This document shows, piece after piece, positions 35,355 through 44,617 of a stretch of 64,000 nt of DNA (positions are counted from its first letter, which is position 1; the number at the start of each line of letters is the position of its first letter). Source of the stretch: Blastomussa wellsi. Its lineage: Eukaryota; Cnidaria; Anthozoa; Scleractinia; Plerogyridae. The position numbers and the translations under genes were made by a program. Where the stretch lies: the NCBI GenBank assembly GCA_947652115.1, contig OX393568.1:23765963-23829962 (forward strand), in the 5' to 3' direction. A model generated the notes under the pieces. The model saw nothing but the letters and a program-made list of their open reading frames with translations, searched no databases and was not told the DNA's origin.

Positions 35355-36400
35355 TTTCAAGCTTGCACCGCTCTTGTAAAAATTTTTGAAGATGCGATGT
35401 TGAACTTACTTATCGTCATGCTGATGTTGACTTGCTTTTATACTCACAGTTATGGCTTGTGTAATTTCACTTTAATTTGTTCTAGCGAAATTTGCACCTG
35501 AAAATGGTGTTTTCCCTTGTTTTATGTGAGTGATCTTCTTTTTCCTTTTTCTTTTTTCCGAGAGTTTCAAAACTTACTATTATGCGAAAAGTGATTTTCC
35601 ATTTACGCATTTAATTAAAGAATGACTTTGCGAAAGAGGAGAAACGCGGTTTCGTTTGCCATAGTATACAACACTCCTATACATATTTTCTAATCGAGAT
35701 TATTTGAAAAGAAGAGGGCTTTAAATTACATTTTTTTTTTCGCGTGGCTTAGTGTTTTAAGAAGTAAATTAAACTCATGTTTAACACTGCAATTTTATGC
35801 CGACTAGTATTTTACACCATTGCGTCTTTTAGTCGTCATTTTTCATCAATATTTATTTCGGGGAAACACCCTTGATATTGTGTGCTCTTTTATCAATGTT
35901 TCCACCAAATTACAGACGTGGAAATGATTTAAATTCAAAATGTTAATTACCAACGTTAAACACTTGCGTCAAAGAGGTTCATGCACGCGTGTGCTTTGAC
36001 AGTTTGTTTTCAAGCTTCCGGATCTAAAATTATTGAAATTAAAGCCCGGAAAAAAATAACGTAAAGGTATATTTTTATCAGACGTGTTAATGTTAATTTT
36101 TAAATATGAACTTGATTTCTCAAGTTTTCTAAACTTCCTGCGGGATAATTATATTGTACGTGCATCTGGAATTCTAAATTATGCATGACAAGTGTCTGAA
36201 GAAGACGTGCAATTTTGCATAACATTCGTTCTGTTATTCTCACTTGTGAAATTTCTTCCGAGGTCTGAAAACTACGTATACTAAAAGTTGACGCACACAG
36301 TTGTGACACACAGAACTTTCAAGTAGTTCTATATCTTTGCGTATAATATAATAATGTTAATATTTCAGTTGTTATAAAGTTGTTTACAATTTATCATTCA
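35355..36400 (-). repeat. IL-17-like upstream region, counterpart of 31475-32480
   Basis: Shares ordered sequence blocks with the upstream region of the broken paralogue (see the entry at 31475). No coding exon was recognised in it. Confidence 0.55.
35437..35444 (-). promoter_or_regulatory. TATA box of the IL-17-like gene
   Basis: The minus strand reads GAGTATAAAAGC about 85 bp upstream of the ATG at 35354, a suitable distance for a core promoter with a short 5' UTR. Confidence 0.55.
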
Positions 36401-36680
36401 GCTACGGACGAGTGGTCAAACACCCACGTTGCCCCTTTCACGTTTGCACCGCATTTAATCACAAATCTTTTAAAAAAGTAAATTTGCTTTTAATTTGAAC
36501 AAAATGCTTCGCTTCCAGTTAAAAGTCGAAAAACATCTTTCCTAAGCCTTCAACTGTACAATTAATGATCAGATATATGATAAATCAGATATATATATTG
36601 CATGGTTGTGCATCGTGTTTATGAATCCTAAGTTAAAGGAAATAGATGCAGTAAACGTCTTGATTGAATAGTGACAATAA

Positions 36681-36836
36681 AAAATAACAGTATTTTTGGA
36701 GTGCTTTCTATTACTTAAAGAGACAAACGTTTCGGGGATACCCCTTTCATCAGTGTTTATGATGAAGGGTTTATCCCCGAAACGTTTGTTTCTTTTAGTA
36801 ATAGAAAGCACTCCAAAAATACTGTTTATTTTTTAT
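36681..36836. repeat. Fold-back element carrying opposed hammerhead-like cores
   Basis: Arms of about 70 bp (left AGTGCTTTCTATTACTTAAAG, right inverted) meet near 36756. On the minus strand, 36753-36731 reads CTGATGA - AAGGGGTATCCCC - GAA(AC), a hammerhead core with a perfect GGGG/CCCC stem II. The plus-strand half (36759-36784) reads ATGATGA ... CCCCGAAAC, a mutated version. There is no coding content. The resemblance is to Penelope-like-element ribozymes. Confidence 0.6.
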
Positions 36837-36884
36837 TGTTATTTCGCTTGAGTGCTAAGCCACCATCAAACGAGTCAAAATCCC

Positions 36885-37268
36885 GAAGGGGGAGGGTACT
36901 CCCATAAATTTTTGGGATAGGTGTGTGCCGCGAAGGTTCTAAACTCTGACCCTATTTAAGGATAAAGCAAACGGCAAGGAAAAAACAAAAACTAAGAAAG
37001 GTGTAAACAGGTCAACTTTTAGTCGTTCCGTAACATTTTCAGTTTGACAGACCGATTCTTTTTCGTTTAGCGTGTTGTTTACGCACTGCAATTCGCAAAG
37101 TAGCTAAATAATAAAATTTAGGTACCCCATCTAAGGACCACATCGTGAAGAATGCTAAAAGAAGCATAAATGATACCCTATTTAAGGAACGAGAACCTCG
37201 GAAAACCATACCCTATCCCGTGGCACATACCTATAAAGCCCATATATGAGAGTACCCCCCCCCCCGGG
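36885..37268. repeat. Non-autonomous DNA element with inverted ends
   Basis: The left end GGGGGAGGGTACTCCCATAA... GGATAGGTGTGTGCCGCG is matched inverted at the right by GTGGCACATACCTATAAAG ... GAGAGTACCCCCC. The right end runs into a C tract (37256-37267). A non-coding interior of about 290 bp. Confidence 0.65.
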
Positions 37269-37374
37269 TACAAAAACTAGGCGGCAGGGCGCTGCGACGA
37301 TCATAAGGACAAGTTGTTGCAACAGTTCACCTCGTGTAAAACGATGACCAGTTTTTTTTATTTTCAAAGAGTGA

Positions 37375-37494
37375 AGGAGTTGAATTCGAGACCACCGAAC
37401 ACAAATACGTTTTAATAGCAGGGAGGAGGACTAGAACCCGGGACCTCCGGATTTCAGGTCCAGCGCCCTGGCCACCAGGCCACGCTCGCCTCCT
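37375..37494 (-). repeat. tRNA-derived SINE
   Basis: The minus strand from 37494 reads GCGAGCGTGGCCTGGTGGCC (A box) and GGTCCCGGGTTCTAGTCC (B box), with a short body. It is not a functional tRNA: the anticodon arm is unpaired. Confidence 0.65.
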
Positions 37495-37659
37495 AAATTT
37501 TCTTTGTAGCTGCGACAGCATTTTGTGACTGTGATAAGTTACAGGAATTCAAGCCTAGGCTTGGTAGGTCGCAGTACACACGGGGCGACCTGTTGCTGTG
37601 TTGTCGTCTATTGTGTCCTGTCCTTAATGGGTGACGTTAGCAGAATACTAGTAGGTCTT

Positions 37660-37710
37660 CTCAGGAGGGGGTGCGCACCCTGCACCCTCCCCCTAGATCC
37701 GCCCCTGAGA
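37660..37710 (-). repeat. DNA transposon end with CAGGGGCGGATC motif
   Basis: The minus strand reads TCAGGGGCGGATCTAGGGGG, a terminal sequence widely seen at the ends of hAT-like/other cut-and-paste elements in animals. The partner end was not found. Confidence 0.35.
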
Positions 37711-38124
37711 AATATTGGAGCAGACACACGTTGTGAGGTTGCCATGGCAACAGTTTAGCCTCGAGACCTATTTTTGAGAGTAACATTTCCAGTTTTGTCT
37801 TAACCAAGGATCATCCATTCCCAACAAGCTAATGAGTAGAGTTACGATGATATGGGCAGCATGTGTGTTCTGAGCAGAACCTTCTGTTCCACTTCAAAGG
37901 GTTGCAAATGAAGATATTTGTTTTTTGACAGAGAGAGACTGGAGCCAAGAGTGTTGCCATGGCAAGGGCACAGCGGGTTTCATTTTGTTTCTTTTGTGAT
38001 GTACATTTCCGGTGCCAAGTTTGAGAAACACTGCTCCAATATTTCCAGAGATATTTACGGTAGCTCATATAGGACATCAATACATTTTTTTTCAAATTTA
38101 CATTTGCAACTTGGTTTCCAACAG

Positions 38125-38553
38125 CAAAAATCCGAGTTGTGTAAATTTCCAAATTTGCAACTCAAATTTCTACCGCAAAAATCCGAGTTGTGTAAATTTC
38201 CAAATTTGCAACTCAAATTTCTACCGCAAAAATCCGAGTTGTGTAAATTTCCAAATTTGCAACTCAAATTTCTACCGCAAAAATCCGAGTTGTGTAAATT
38301 TCCAAATTTGCAACTCGATTTTCTACCGCAAAAATCCGAGTTGTGTAAATTTCCAAATTTGCAACTCAAATTTCTACCGCAAAAATCCGAGTTGTGTAAA
38401 TTTCCAAATTTGCAACTCGAATTTCTACCGCAAAAATCCGAGTTGTGTAAATTTCCAAATTTGCAACTCGAATTTCTACCGCAAAAATCCGAGTTGTGTA
38501 AATTTCCAAATTTGCAACTCGAATTTCTACCGCAAAAATCCGAGTTGTGTAAT
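38125..38553 (+). repeat. Tandem array, about eight 51-bp units (left arm)
   Basis: The unit begins CAAAAATCCGAGTTGTGTAA and contains AAATTTCCAAATTTGCAACT and TTTCTACCG. Eight full units and a partial ninth differ by a few bases. The core CGAGTTG...AAATTTCCAAATTT...CAACTCG is nearly self-complementary. Because 51 is divisible by three and the unit lacks stops in most frames, long repetitive reading frames appear on both strands; these are not taken as genes. Confidence 0.95.
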
Positions 38554-38586
38554 TCATTATTTGATGGCATACATCAATTTGCTTAC

Positions 38587-39365
38587 CAGCAGCTCAGATA
38601 GTCCTGCATGTCCATCACCATCATCATCACTATCCTGAAACAATGTCGACAACAAGTAAATCATGACATACATATGTTGTAAAACAGGTTTTGACATTAT
38701 AGATGCCTTCACTCTTGGGATATTGCAGAAGACTGACAGTTATTACGTTACATAATGCAATCATGATTAAAATAAAACAACTGAATAACAATTATTGCCA
38801 ATACAGAGGTGTGAGCATTATGAAGACAGCAATAGGACTCGCAAATTGGAATAAAAATCAATGATTGCAATAATTGACAATTAAATTAGACCCGTTTACT
38901 CAATAGCCCACAAGGCATATCGTGTAGGCGAATCGACTTTAGAGTAGGCGAATCAACTCAATCGTGTAGGTGAAAAATTATAGGCAATTCTAGTTACTAC
39001 GCCTTGATCGGCAATCCTACTCATCTCCACTGTCCGGTTCCCACCACCTTTTCCTTTTTCACCTGTATATACTTGCCATTGTTAAAATGTTTCCAACCAA
39101 ATTCAACTCTTAATGTTGCTTTCGTAGCCTTTTTGGTATTACCATGAACTGCTGCACTTGACTGATCACCTGAGCGCTTTCCCCTGCTGTTTAGGGCTTC
39201 TCTAAGACGTTCGACTTTGTCATCTAAATTTGAACTTTGGGGGGTACAAAATGCTACCAAAGCGAGTCGGTCTCCCATTGCAGTTAACCCCAGATTTTCA
39301 AAGTGGGACTCCTTCATTTTAGTTACTGCCATACCATCGATCTTGAAATTATAATACAAAAACAT
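38587..39365 (-). pseudogene. Fragment of a SAM-like / GWKHF-motif gene between the inverted arrays
   Basis: A probable exon (about 39341-39021) encodes the end of a SAM-like domain (IDGMAVTKMKESHFENLGL, GDRLALVAF). It continues to a basic linker and LRVEFGWKHFNNGKYIQVKK, a motif family I recall from uncharacterised fish and invertebrate proteins. The expected Gly-rich continuation (KGGG-x-R-x-V) is present only in another frame, indicating a one-base loss in an A-run near 39050. A further possible 48-nt exon (38634-38587, acidic DSDDDGDG, good AG and GT borders) follows downstream. I see no start or end, so this is a captured or decayed piece. The function is unknown. Confidence 0.45.
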
Positions 39366-39734
39366 AAATGCTTTTAAACTACATGCAGTGTTTATGTTGT
39401 CTTTAACATAAAGAGAAGGTAATTGTTTTTAGCATTGCGAATAAATTTATTGGCTATACACGTATTTCCAGAAAGTATCCATACTCCCCCCAAAGAAGGG
39501 ATTGGAATTTCCTTTTGGGTGGGGGTTCTAAAAGGCCAAAAAATTTAAAGAAATGTATGGCGTTTAATTGGAATTTCCTGAGGGGTGGGGAGTTATTATA
39601 AAAATTCGCTTCCGTGTGGGGAGGTATGGATCGATATTTTTTGGAACTACACAATAGGGCTTTTGGATATAATTTTCAAGCAAAACCGCTGAAGACAAAA
39701 GCTATTATAAAAAAAAGTGCCAATAAATTTTTAG

Positions 39735-40273
39735 TTGGAAATTTACACAACTCGGATTTTTGCGGTAGAAATTCGAGTTGCAAATTTGGAAATTTACACA
39801 ACTCGGATTTTTGCGGTAGAAATTCGAGTTGCAAATTTGGAAATTTACACAACTCGGATTTTTGCGGTAGAAATTCGAGTTGCAAATTTGGAAATTTACA
39901 CAACTCGGATTTTTGCGGTAGAAATTCGAGTTGCAAATTTGGAAATTTACACAACTCGGATTTTTGCGGTAGAAATTCGAGTTGCAAATTTGGAAATTTA
40001 CACAACTCGGATTTTTGCGGTAGAAATTCGAGTTGCAAATTTGGAAATTTACACAACTCGGATTTTTGCGGTAGAAATTCGAGTTGCAAATTTGGAAATT
40101 TACACAACTCGGATTTTTGCGGTAGAAATTCGAGTTGCAAATTTGGAAATTTACACAACTCGGATTTTTGCGGAAGAAATTCGAGTTGCAAATTTGAAAA
40201 TTTACACAACTCGGATTTTTGCGGTAGAAATTTGAGTTGCAAATTTGGAAATTTACACAACTCGGATTTTTGC
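39735..40273 (-). repeat. Tandem array, about ten 51-bp units (right arm, inverted)
   Basis: Same unit as the left array in reverse orientation, about ten full units and a partial one, more homogeneous than the left arm. The distal unit next to the flank carries the same variant (GCTGTTGGAAACC) as the left arm, so the whole arm is an inverted copy. Confidence 0.95.
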
Positions 40274-40621
40274 TGTTGGAAACCAAGTTGCAAATGTAAA
40301 TTTGAAAAAAAATGTATTGATGTCCTATATGAGCCACCGTAGATATTCCTTATTCAGTGCTTTACTGCAGTTCGTGGAACGATTTATGACGTCATCACAT
40401 TCCTCATTTGCATAATACAAAAATGCAAAGAAAAGAAGGCATTTTAAAAAGAAAAACGCCATTCTTCTTTAGTTTGAAAAGCCTTTCAAATAAGCAGCTA
40501 TTTTTTTTCTTCATAGGCACTTTAACTGATAATCATGTTACAATCCTTGCACTCTTTGTTCGCAATATTTATCCCGTCATGCTTGAAAGGAACCATACAA
40601 AACTGATGCTGCAATAAAACG

Positions 40622-40740
40622 CCTGGGCCCAGTTGTTCGAAGGCCAGTTAGCGCTATCTCTAGGTTAAATTTTAATCCGGGTTTCTTTGTCTTTTGTTCA
40701 AAAGCACTTTTCTCTTTTCGTTTTGGAGCAGCGAATTCTA
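40622..40740. repeat. Short dispersed repeat fragment
   Basis: GGGCCCAGTTGTTCGAAGGC followed by AGTTAGCGCTA resembles a repeat I recall as common in cnidarian genomes. Only a fragment is present. Confidence 0.3.
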
Positions 40741-40774
40741 AACAAAAAGAATTAAACTGAATTTGATTTAAAAT

Positions 40775-40964
40775 ATAACACAAACAGCGGTGATAAACAT
40801 TTTGAGAAAATTCATTTTATAAACTTGACGTTTCGTATGCTAGTGAAAATACATTTTTAAAAGTGTAACCGTTAAAATTACACTTTTTATGTTGACTAGC
40901 ATACGAAACGTCAAGTTTATAAAATGAATTTTATTAAAATGTTTATCACCGCTGTTTGTGTTAT
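40775..40964. repeat. Fold-back element with about 70-bp arms
   Basis: The left arm ATAACACAAACAGCGGTGAT ... CTTGACGTTTCGTATGCTAG and the right arm CTAGCATACGAAACGTCAAG ... ATCACCGCTGTTTGTGTTAT are near-perfect complements. The central 45 bp also contains an AAAAGTGTAA / TTACACTTTT pair. Non-coding. It lies directly outside the left TIR of the next element. Confidence 0.85.
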
Positions 40965-41427
40965 GTTTTTATCAAGCTACGATGGCCGAAGAGTTTATAT
41001 TAGTCCAGCAGATAAGTGAAAAAATTTGGCCAAATTGTGCCTTTAATGATAAAAGCGTGAAATTTGGCACAAAGTTAGAACACATCTTAAGAAACATTTT
41101 TAGATATAGGGCCATCGCAGGTTTGTCACGTGACCCCAGTTACGTCACCTTTCAAATGACGTCATTAATGGTAGTGCTTTTGGCCGTTTCTGAGATTTTC
41201 TTTTTTAAAAAAGGGGTAAAACCCAAGAGAAACTAAACATAAACATATCCCAAACTTCATAATAAAGTTCCAGACATGTGATGGCATAAAATAATTTGTT
41301 GCCATGGGAACCGATTCATTAAATAGCCTGCAGTTTTGGATATTAATTCTACAAAATAGTTGTCTTCTCAGTTGTTAAAAGTAAAATAAAACGTGACAGA
41401 AGATGGATATAAGCAATCTTTTTATGA

Positions 41428-43671
41428 TATAAGATAGAAGATTGGTGCTCAAGCAACGCTGAGTTGTATCCACAATTCAAGTTCTGGTTGCTTATCCTAC
41501 AGCTGGAATTGACCGTGCTATTGTTTGTAAGGGCAATAAGAGAGGCGGACTTTAAGCTTTATGTGGATGCACTCACCAAGATCGTGCCTTGGTTCTTTGC
41601 TTTAGACCACACACATTATGCTCGGTGGATCCCTGTTCATCTGCGGGACATGGTAACACTGAAAGAAGAACATCCCGAAGTTTTTGCAGAGTTCCTGAAA
41701 GGAAATTTCGTGGTCAAGAAAACCGCACACAGATTTTCTGCTATCGCCATTGATCAAGGCCACGAACAGAACAACGCTACAGTTAAAGATGATGGTGGAG
41801 CAGTAGGCCTCACTGAGAACCCTGCTGCACTGAGGCGGTGGATGGTTTCTGGACCGGAGATGGCTAGAGTTATTGGAGAGTTTGAGGTTTCAACGGAAAA
41901 AAGGAAGAAGGTGGATGTTCGCCATCACGAGGAGGCCAAACATGAGCAAAAGGCATTTAAACGAGATGTGAATAGCCTGGCCATCACCATAGAAGAAATG
42001 GGCAATCCGTTCACTGAGAACAGCAGCGATCTGCTTGTACTAGATAGCAGAGACATTGCCGATCCAGCGGTTATTAACACGATACGTCAAATTGAGAAAA
42101 TTGGTGAAGAACAGTATGATACCTATGTCAAAGAGCGACTTGTCACTCAAACAAAGCCCATTTCAGATCCCATCAATAAGAACACTCTTCCTCTCTTTAG
42201 CCGGCCTCCAGTCCGAGAGAAGAGCAAGTCACAGCTGCAGCTGACCTCCCTTAAGAACGATTGCTTCTTATTTTCTCGTCTGTATATTGCATCACAAGTG
42301 CGTAATGGGAATTTGGATGAGTTTTTTGAACATGAAAACCAAGCATTTCCACCAGCATTATCCCAGAATGGCAAAATCAGAAGTGGTACAAAGTCAGATC
42401 TAGTCAAATGCTTGGAAGACTTGGTCTCCTCCAAAGAGAAGACCAGCAAACCTGATGTTGATGTCATTATCCTCGACGGCTCAGCAATTGTTAACATGCT
42501 ACGACCTGGATATGCAAAAACATTCTCTGATTATGCAATGCAAGTGTTCCTGCCATACGTTGTATCTCAAATGCAGCATGCAAGCCGAGTAGACGTTGTC
42601 TGGGACGAGTACCACCCAGACAGTTTGAAATCAGAGACTAGAAGCAAGAGAGGAAAGGGAGTCAGAAGACGTGTAGAGCCTTCTACCGCAATTCCTGGGA
42701 GCTGGAAAGAGTTTCTACGCATTGATGAAAATAAGGTGGAGCTGTTCTCTTTCCTTGCAAACACCATAGTTGCATCCGTCGACAGCAGCAAGCAGATAAT
42801 CAGCACACATCGCTCTGAGGTGCTTTGTAATCAATCCAGGGATCTCTCAAGGCTTTCTCCATGTACACATGAAGAAGCAGACACAAGGATCATTCTGCAC
42901 CTGGAAGATGCCGTGAAAGAAGGAAAGACGAAAGTTTCCATCCGCACCGTTGACACTGATGTGGTAGTACTGGCAGTGTCATCTGCTAAGCGCCTTAGCA
43001 ACACTGAAGTATGGATTGCTTTTGGTACCGGAAAAAGCTTCCGTTTTATAGCAGCGCATGAGATAGCCAGAGCTTTGGGTCCTGATCGCTGTAAGGCCTT
43101 GCCAGTGTTCCATGCTTTCACAGGCTGCGATACGGTGTCGTTTTTCGGAGGCAGGGGAAAAAGAACTGCATGGGACACATGGAAAGCCTACGATGACGTT
43201 ACACCTGCATTTTGCTTTTTGGCGGCCACCCCAGAGTCTGTAGAAAGCGTTATCAAACCACTGGAGCGATTTGTGATCTTGCTGTACGACCGCACCAGTA
43301 CTTTGGATTGTGTCAACCAGGCACGAAAACAGCTCTTTACCCAGAAGGGCAGATCAATAGAAGGTCTTCCCCCGACCAAGGCAGCCCTCATACTGCACAC
43401 TAAGCGGGTAGCCTACCAGGCTGGTTACTGCTGGAGCCAAGTGATGATTGCAGCACCCGAGCTTCCACCTCCGAGTGATTGGGGCTGGACAAGGAAGGAA
43501 CCAAGTGGTTGGGAAGTTCGCTGGACAACTCTGCCAGAAGCTACAAAGGCTTGTAGAGAACTTCTGCGATGTGGTTGTAAGAAAGGCTGCAGACGACAGT
43601 GCAAGTGTCAAAAGGCAGAACTCCAGTGTACTGCACTTTGTAAATGTGGTGGACTTTGTTCTGAGGACTAG
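41428..43671 (+). CDS. Large uncharacterised protein with PIN/XPG-nuclease-like acidic motifs and a CXC-type Cys-rich tail
   Basis: The frame is open from 41428 (after a TGA) to TAG at 43669; similarity begins before any ATG, so an upstream exon (possible acceptor near 41433) or 5' truncation is likely. I recall this family as repeated, uncharacterised proteins in fish and invertebrates. N-terminal block: VPWFFALDHTHYARWIPVHL, then TAHRFSAIAIDQGHEQNN and GGAVGLTENP. The central block has acidic motifs in the order DVIILDGSAIVNML, RVDVVWDEY, EEADTRIIL, RTVDTDVVVLA and HAFTGCDTVSFF. That order and spacing recall FEN1/XPG or PIN-like metal-dependent nucleases, which is inference. The last 30 residues are CGCKKGCRRQC... 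and CKCGGLC, like tesmin/CXC DNA-binding cysteine motifs. There is no internal stop or frameshift, and candidate TIRs flank it. Alternatives: a domesticated host gene or a retro-element accessory protein. Confidence 0.6.
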   Translation, partial: YKIEDWCSSNAELYPQFKFWLLILQLELTVLLFVRAIREADFKLYVDALTKIVPWFFALDHTHYARWIPVHLRDMVTLKEEHPEVFAEFLKGNFVVKKTAHRFSAIAIDQGHEQNNATVKDDGGAVGLTENPAALRRWMVSGPEMARVIGEFEVSTEKRKKVDVRHHEEAKHEQKAFKRDVNSLAITIEEMGNPFTENSSDLLVLDSRDIADPAVINTIRQIEKIGEEQYDTYVKERLVTQTKPISDPINKNTLPLFSRPPVREKSKSQLQLTSLKNDCFLFSRLYIASQVRNGNLDEFFEHENQAFPPALSQNGKIRSGTKSDLVKCLEDLVSSKEKTSKPDVDVIILDGSAIVNMLRPGYAKTFSDYAMQVFLPYVVSQMQHASRVDVVWDEYHPDSLKSETRSKRGKGVRRRVEPSTAIPGSWKEFLRIDENKVELFSFLANTIVASVDSSKQIISTHRSEVLCNQSRDLSRLSPCTHEEADTRIILHLEDAVKEGKTKVSIRTVDTDVVVLAVSSAKRLSNTEVWIAFGTGKSFRFIAAHEIARALGPDRCKALPVFHAFTGCDTVSFFGGRGKRTAWDTWKAYDDVTPAFCFLAATPESVESVIKPLERFVILLYDRTSTLDCVNQARKQLFTQKGRSIEGLPPTKAALILHTKRVAYQAGYCWSQVMIAAPELPPPSDWGWTRKEPSGWEVRWTTLPEATKACRELLRCGCKKGCRRQCKCQKAELQCTALCKCGGLCSED

Positions 43672-43969
43672 TCAGAAAATACTGTACATTATTAGCTGTA
43701 ATGATAGGCAGTTACAAACGACACTTTTCTCGGTCTTCCACACCTGCCACGTTTACAGTGGACTTAAATGATTCCATAGAACAGAAATTAAATCTGTTTA
43801 TTGAACATGTACTACTGTGATTTAAACATCTTAAATATTATTACAATAAGTCGCGGTATCGATCCGCTTTCCATCAACATGTCGAAAATAATATTTTAAG
43901 TGAGTTTGTTTACGATGTCATAACAACGTTTTCGGGATATGCCATTAAAAAACAATTTTCGTTTTGTCA

Positions 43970-44280
43970 AAATGGAGGCCATAATGGAGGCTATAATGTT
44001 GCCATGGTAACGGAAATTAATGTCATGACAACGGAAAGTGGAGTTCAGACAGCTTTCGACCCTATTAATAGTAGGTGTGGTGTGATCAGGTAAACAGTTT
44101 GGACGAATTCATTAAAATTTGTGAAGGCCAAAATGGAGGCCATAATGGAGGCCATAATGTTGCCATGGTAACGTAAATTAAAGTCATGGCAACGGAAAGT
44201 GGCGTCAGACAGCTTTTGACCCTAATAATAGTAGGTGTGGTGTGATCAGGTGAACAGTTTGGACGAATTCATTAAAATTG
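43970..44280 (+). repeat. Tandem duplication of about 155 bp
   Basis: Two units (about 43970-44120 and 44131-44280) share AATGGAGGCCATAATGGAGG, GTTGCCATGGTAACG and CAGTTTGGACGAATTCATTA. This non-coding sequence lies inside the right side of the TIR-bounded element. Confidence 0.85.
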
Positions 44281-44499
44281 TTTGAAAATGACTGGTAAAA
44301 AATATGGGGCCACGCCCCCTAATTTCAAAGTGACGTCACATTGGTCACGTGACCAGTCTGAGATGGCCCTATATCCAAAAATGCTCGGGTGAAGATGTTT
44401 AACAAGTGTGCCAAGTTTCATTCTTTTATCATAAAAGGCACATTTTTTCACTTATCTGCCGGACTATATAAACTGAAATTGCTTTTTAAGCTTCACTGA

Positions 44500-44617
44500 T
44501 CTGAATTCAAATTTTTCACTAATCTTGGATTATCTTAATCCAGCTTTGAACAACCCGGCCCTGATGGTTGTTTTTACCGTGATTAAATAAAGCTAATGAT
44601 TGATTGATTGATTGAAA
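44500..44617 (+). repeat. LINE 3' tail with (ATTG)n
   Basis: ACCGTGATTAAATAAAGCTA followed by four ATTG units (44599-44615), as at the 3' end of a 5'-truncated CR1-like LINE. No coding remains. Confidence 0.4.

Larger units (their letters stand above)
38040..40345. mobile_element. 2.3-kb inverted-repeat unit with terminal arrays of a 51-bp repeat
   Basis: The two outer flanks are inverted copies (GGTAGCTCATATAGGACATC near 38059 against GATGTCCTATATGAGCCACC near 40319, and CTTGGTTTCCAACAGCAAAA). Inside them lie the arrays at 38125-38553 and 39735-40273 in opposite orientation. Between the arrays is about 1.2 kb with a degraded SAM-like gene fragment. The shape (long inverted ends made of tandem repeats) suggests a foldback-type transposon. 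No transposase was seen between the arms. Confidence 0.6.
40995..44480 (+). mobile_element. Candidate DNA transposon with about 170-bp imperfect TIRs enclosing one large protein gene
   Basis: The left end 40995-41165 contains GTCCAGCAGATAAGTGAAAA, TGATAAAAG, ATATAGGGCCATC and GTCACGTGAC. The right end 44320-44480 carries the same series inverted (GTCACGTGACC, GATGGCCCTATATCC, TTTTATCATAAAAGGCAC, TTCACTTATCTGCCGGACT). The single large frame 41428-43671 lies between. A target-site duplication was not identified. Alternatively the ends are two independent copies of one dispersed repeat that happen to flank the gene. Confidence 0.5.

Noticed and set aside
38125..40273. CRISPR array
   Set aside because: The units are contiguous with no unique spacers, the genome is animal, and there are no cas genes.
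38012..40342. Long repetitive reading frames on both strands of the 51-bp arrays (17-residue protein repeats)
   Set aside because: They follow from a repeat length divisible by three without stop codons. They occur in several frames on both strands and have no start context or homology.
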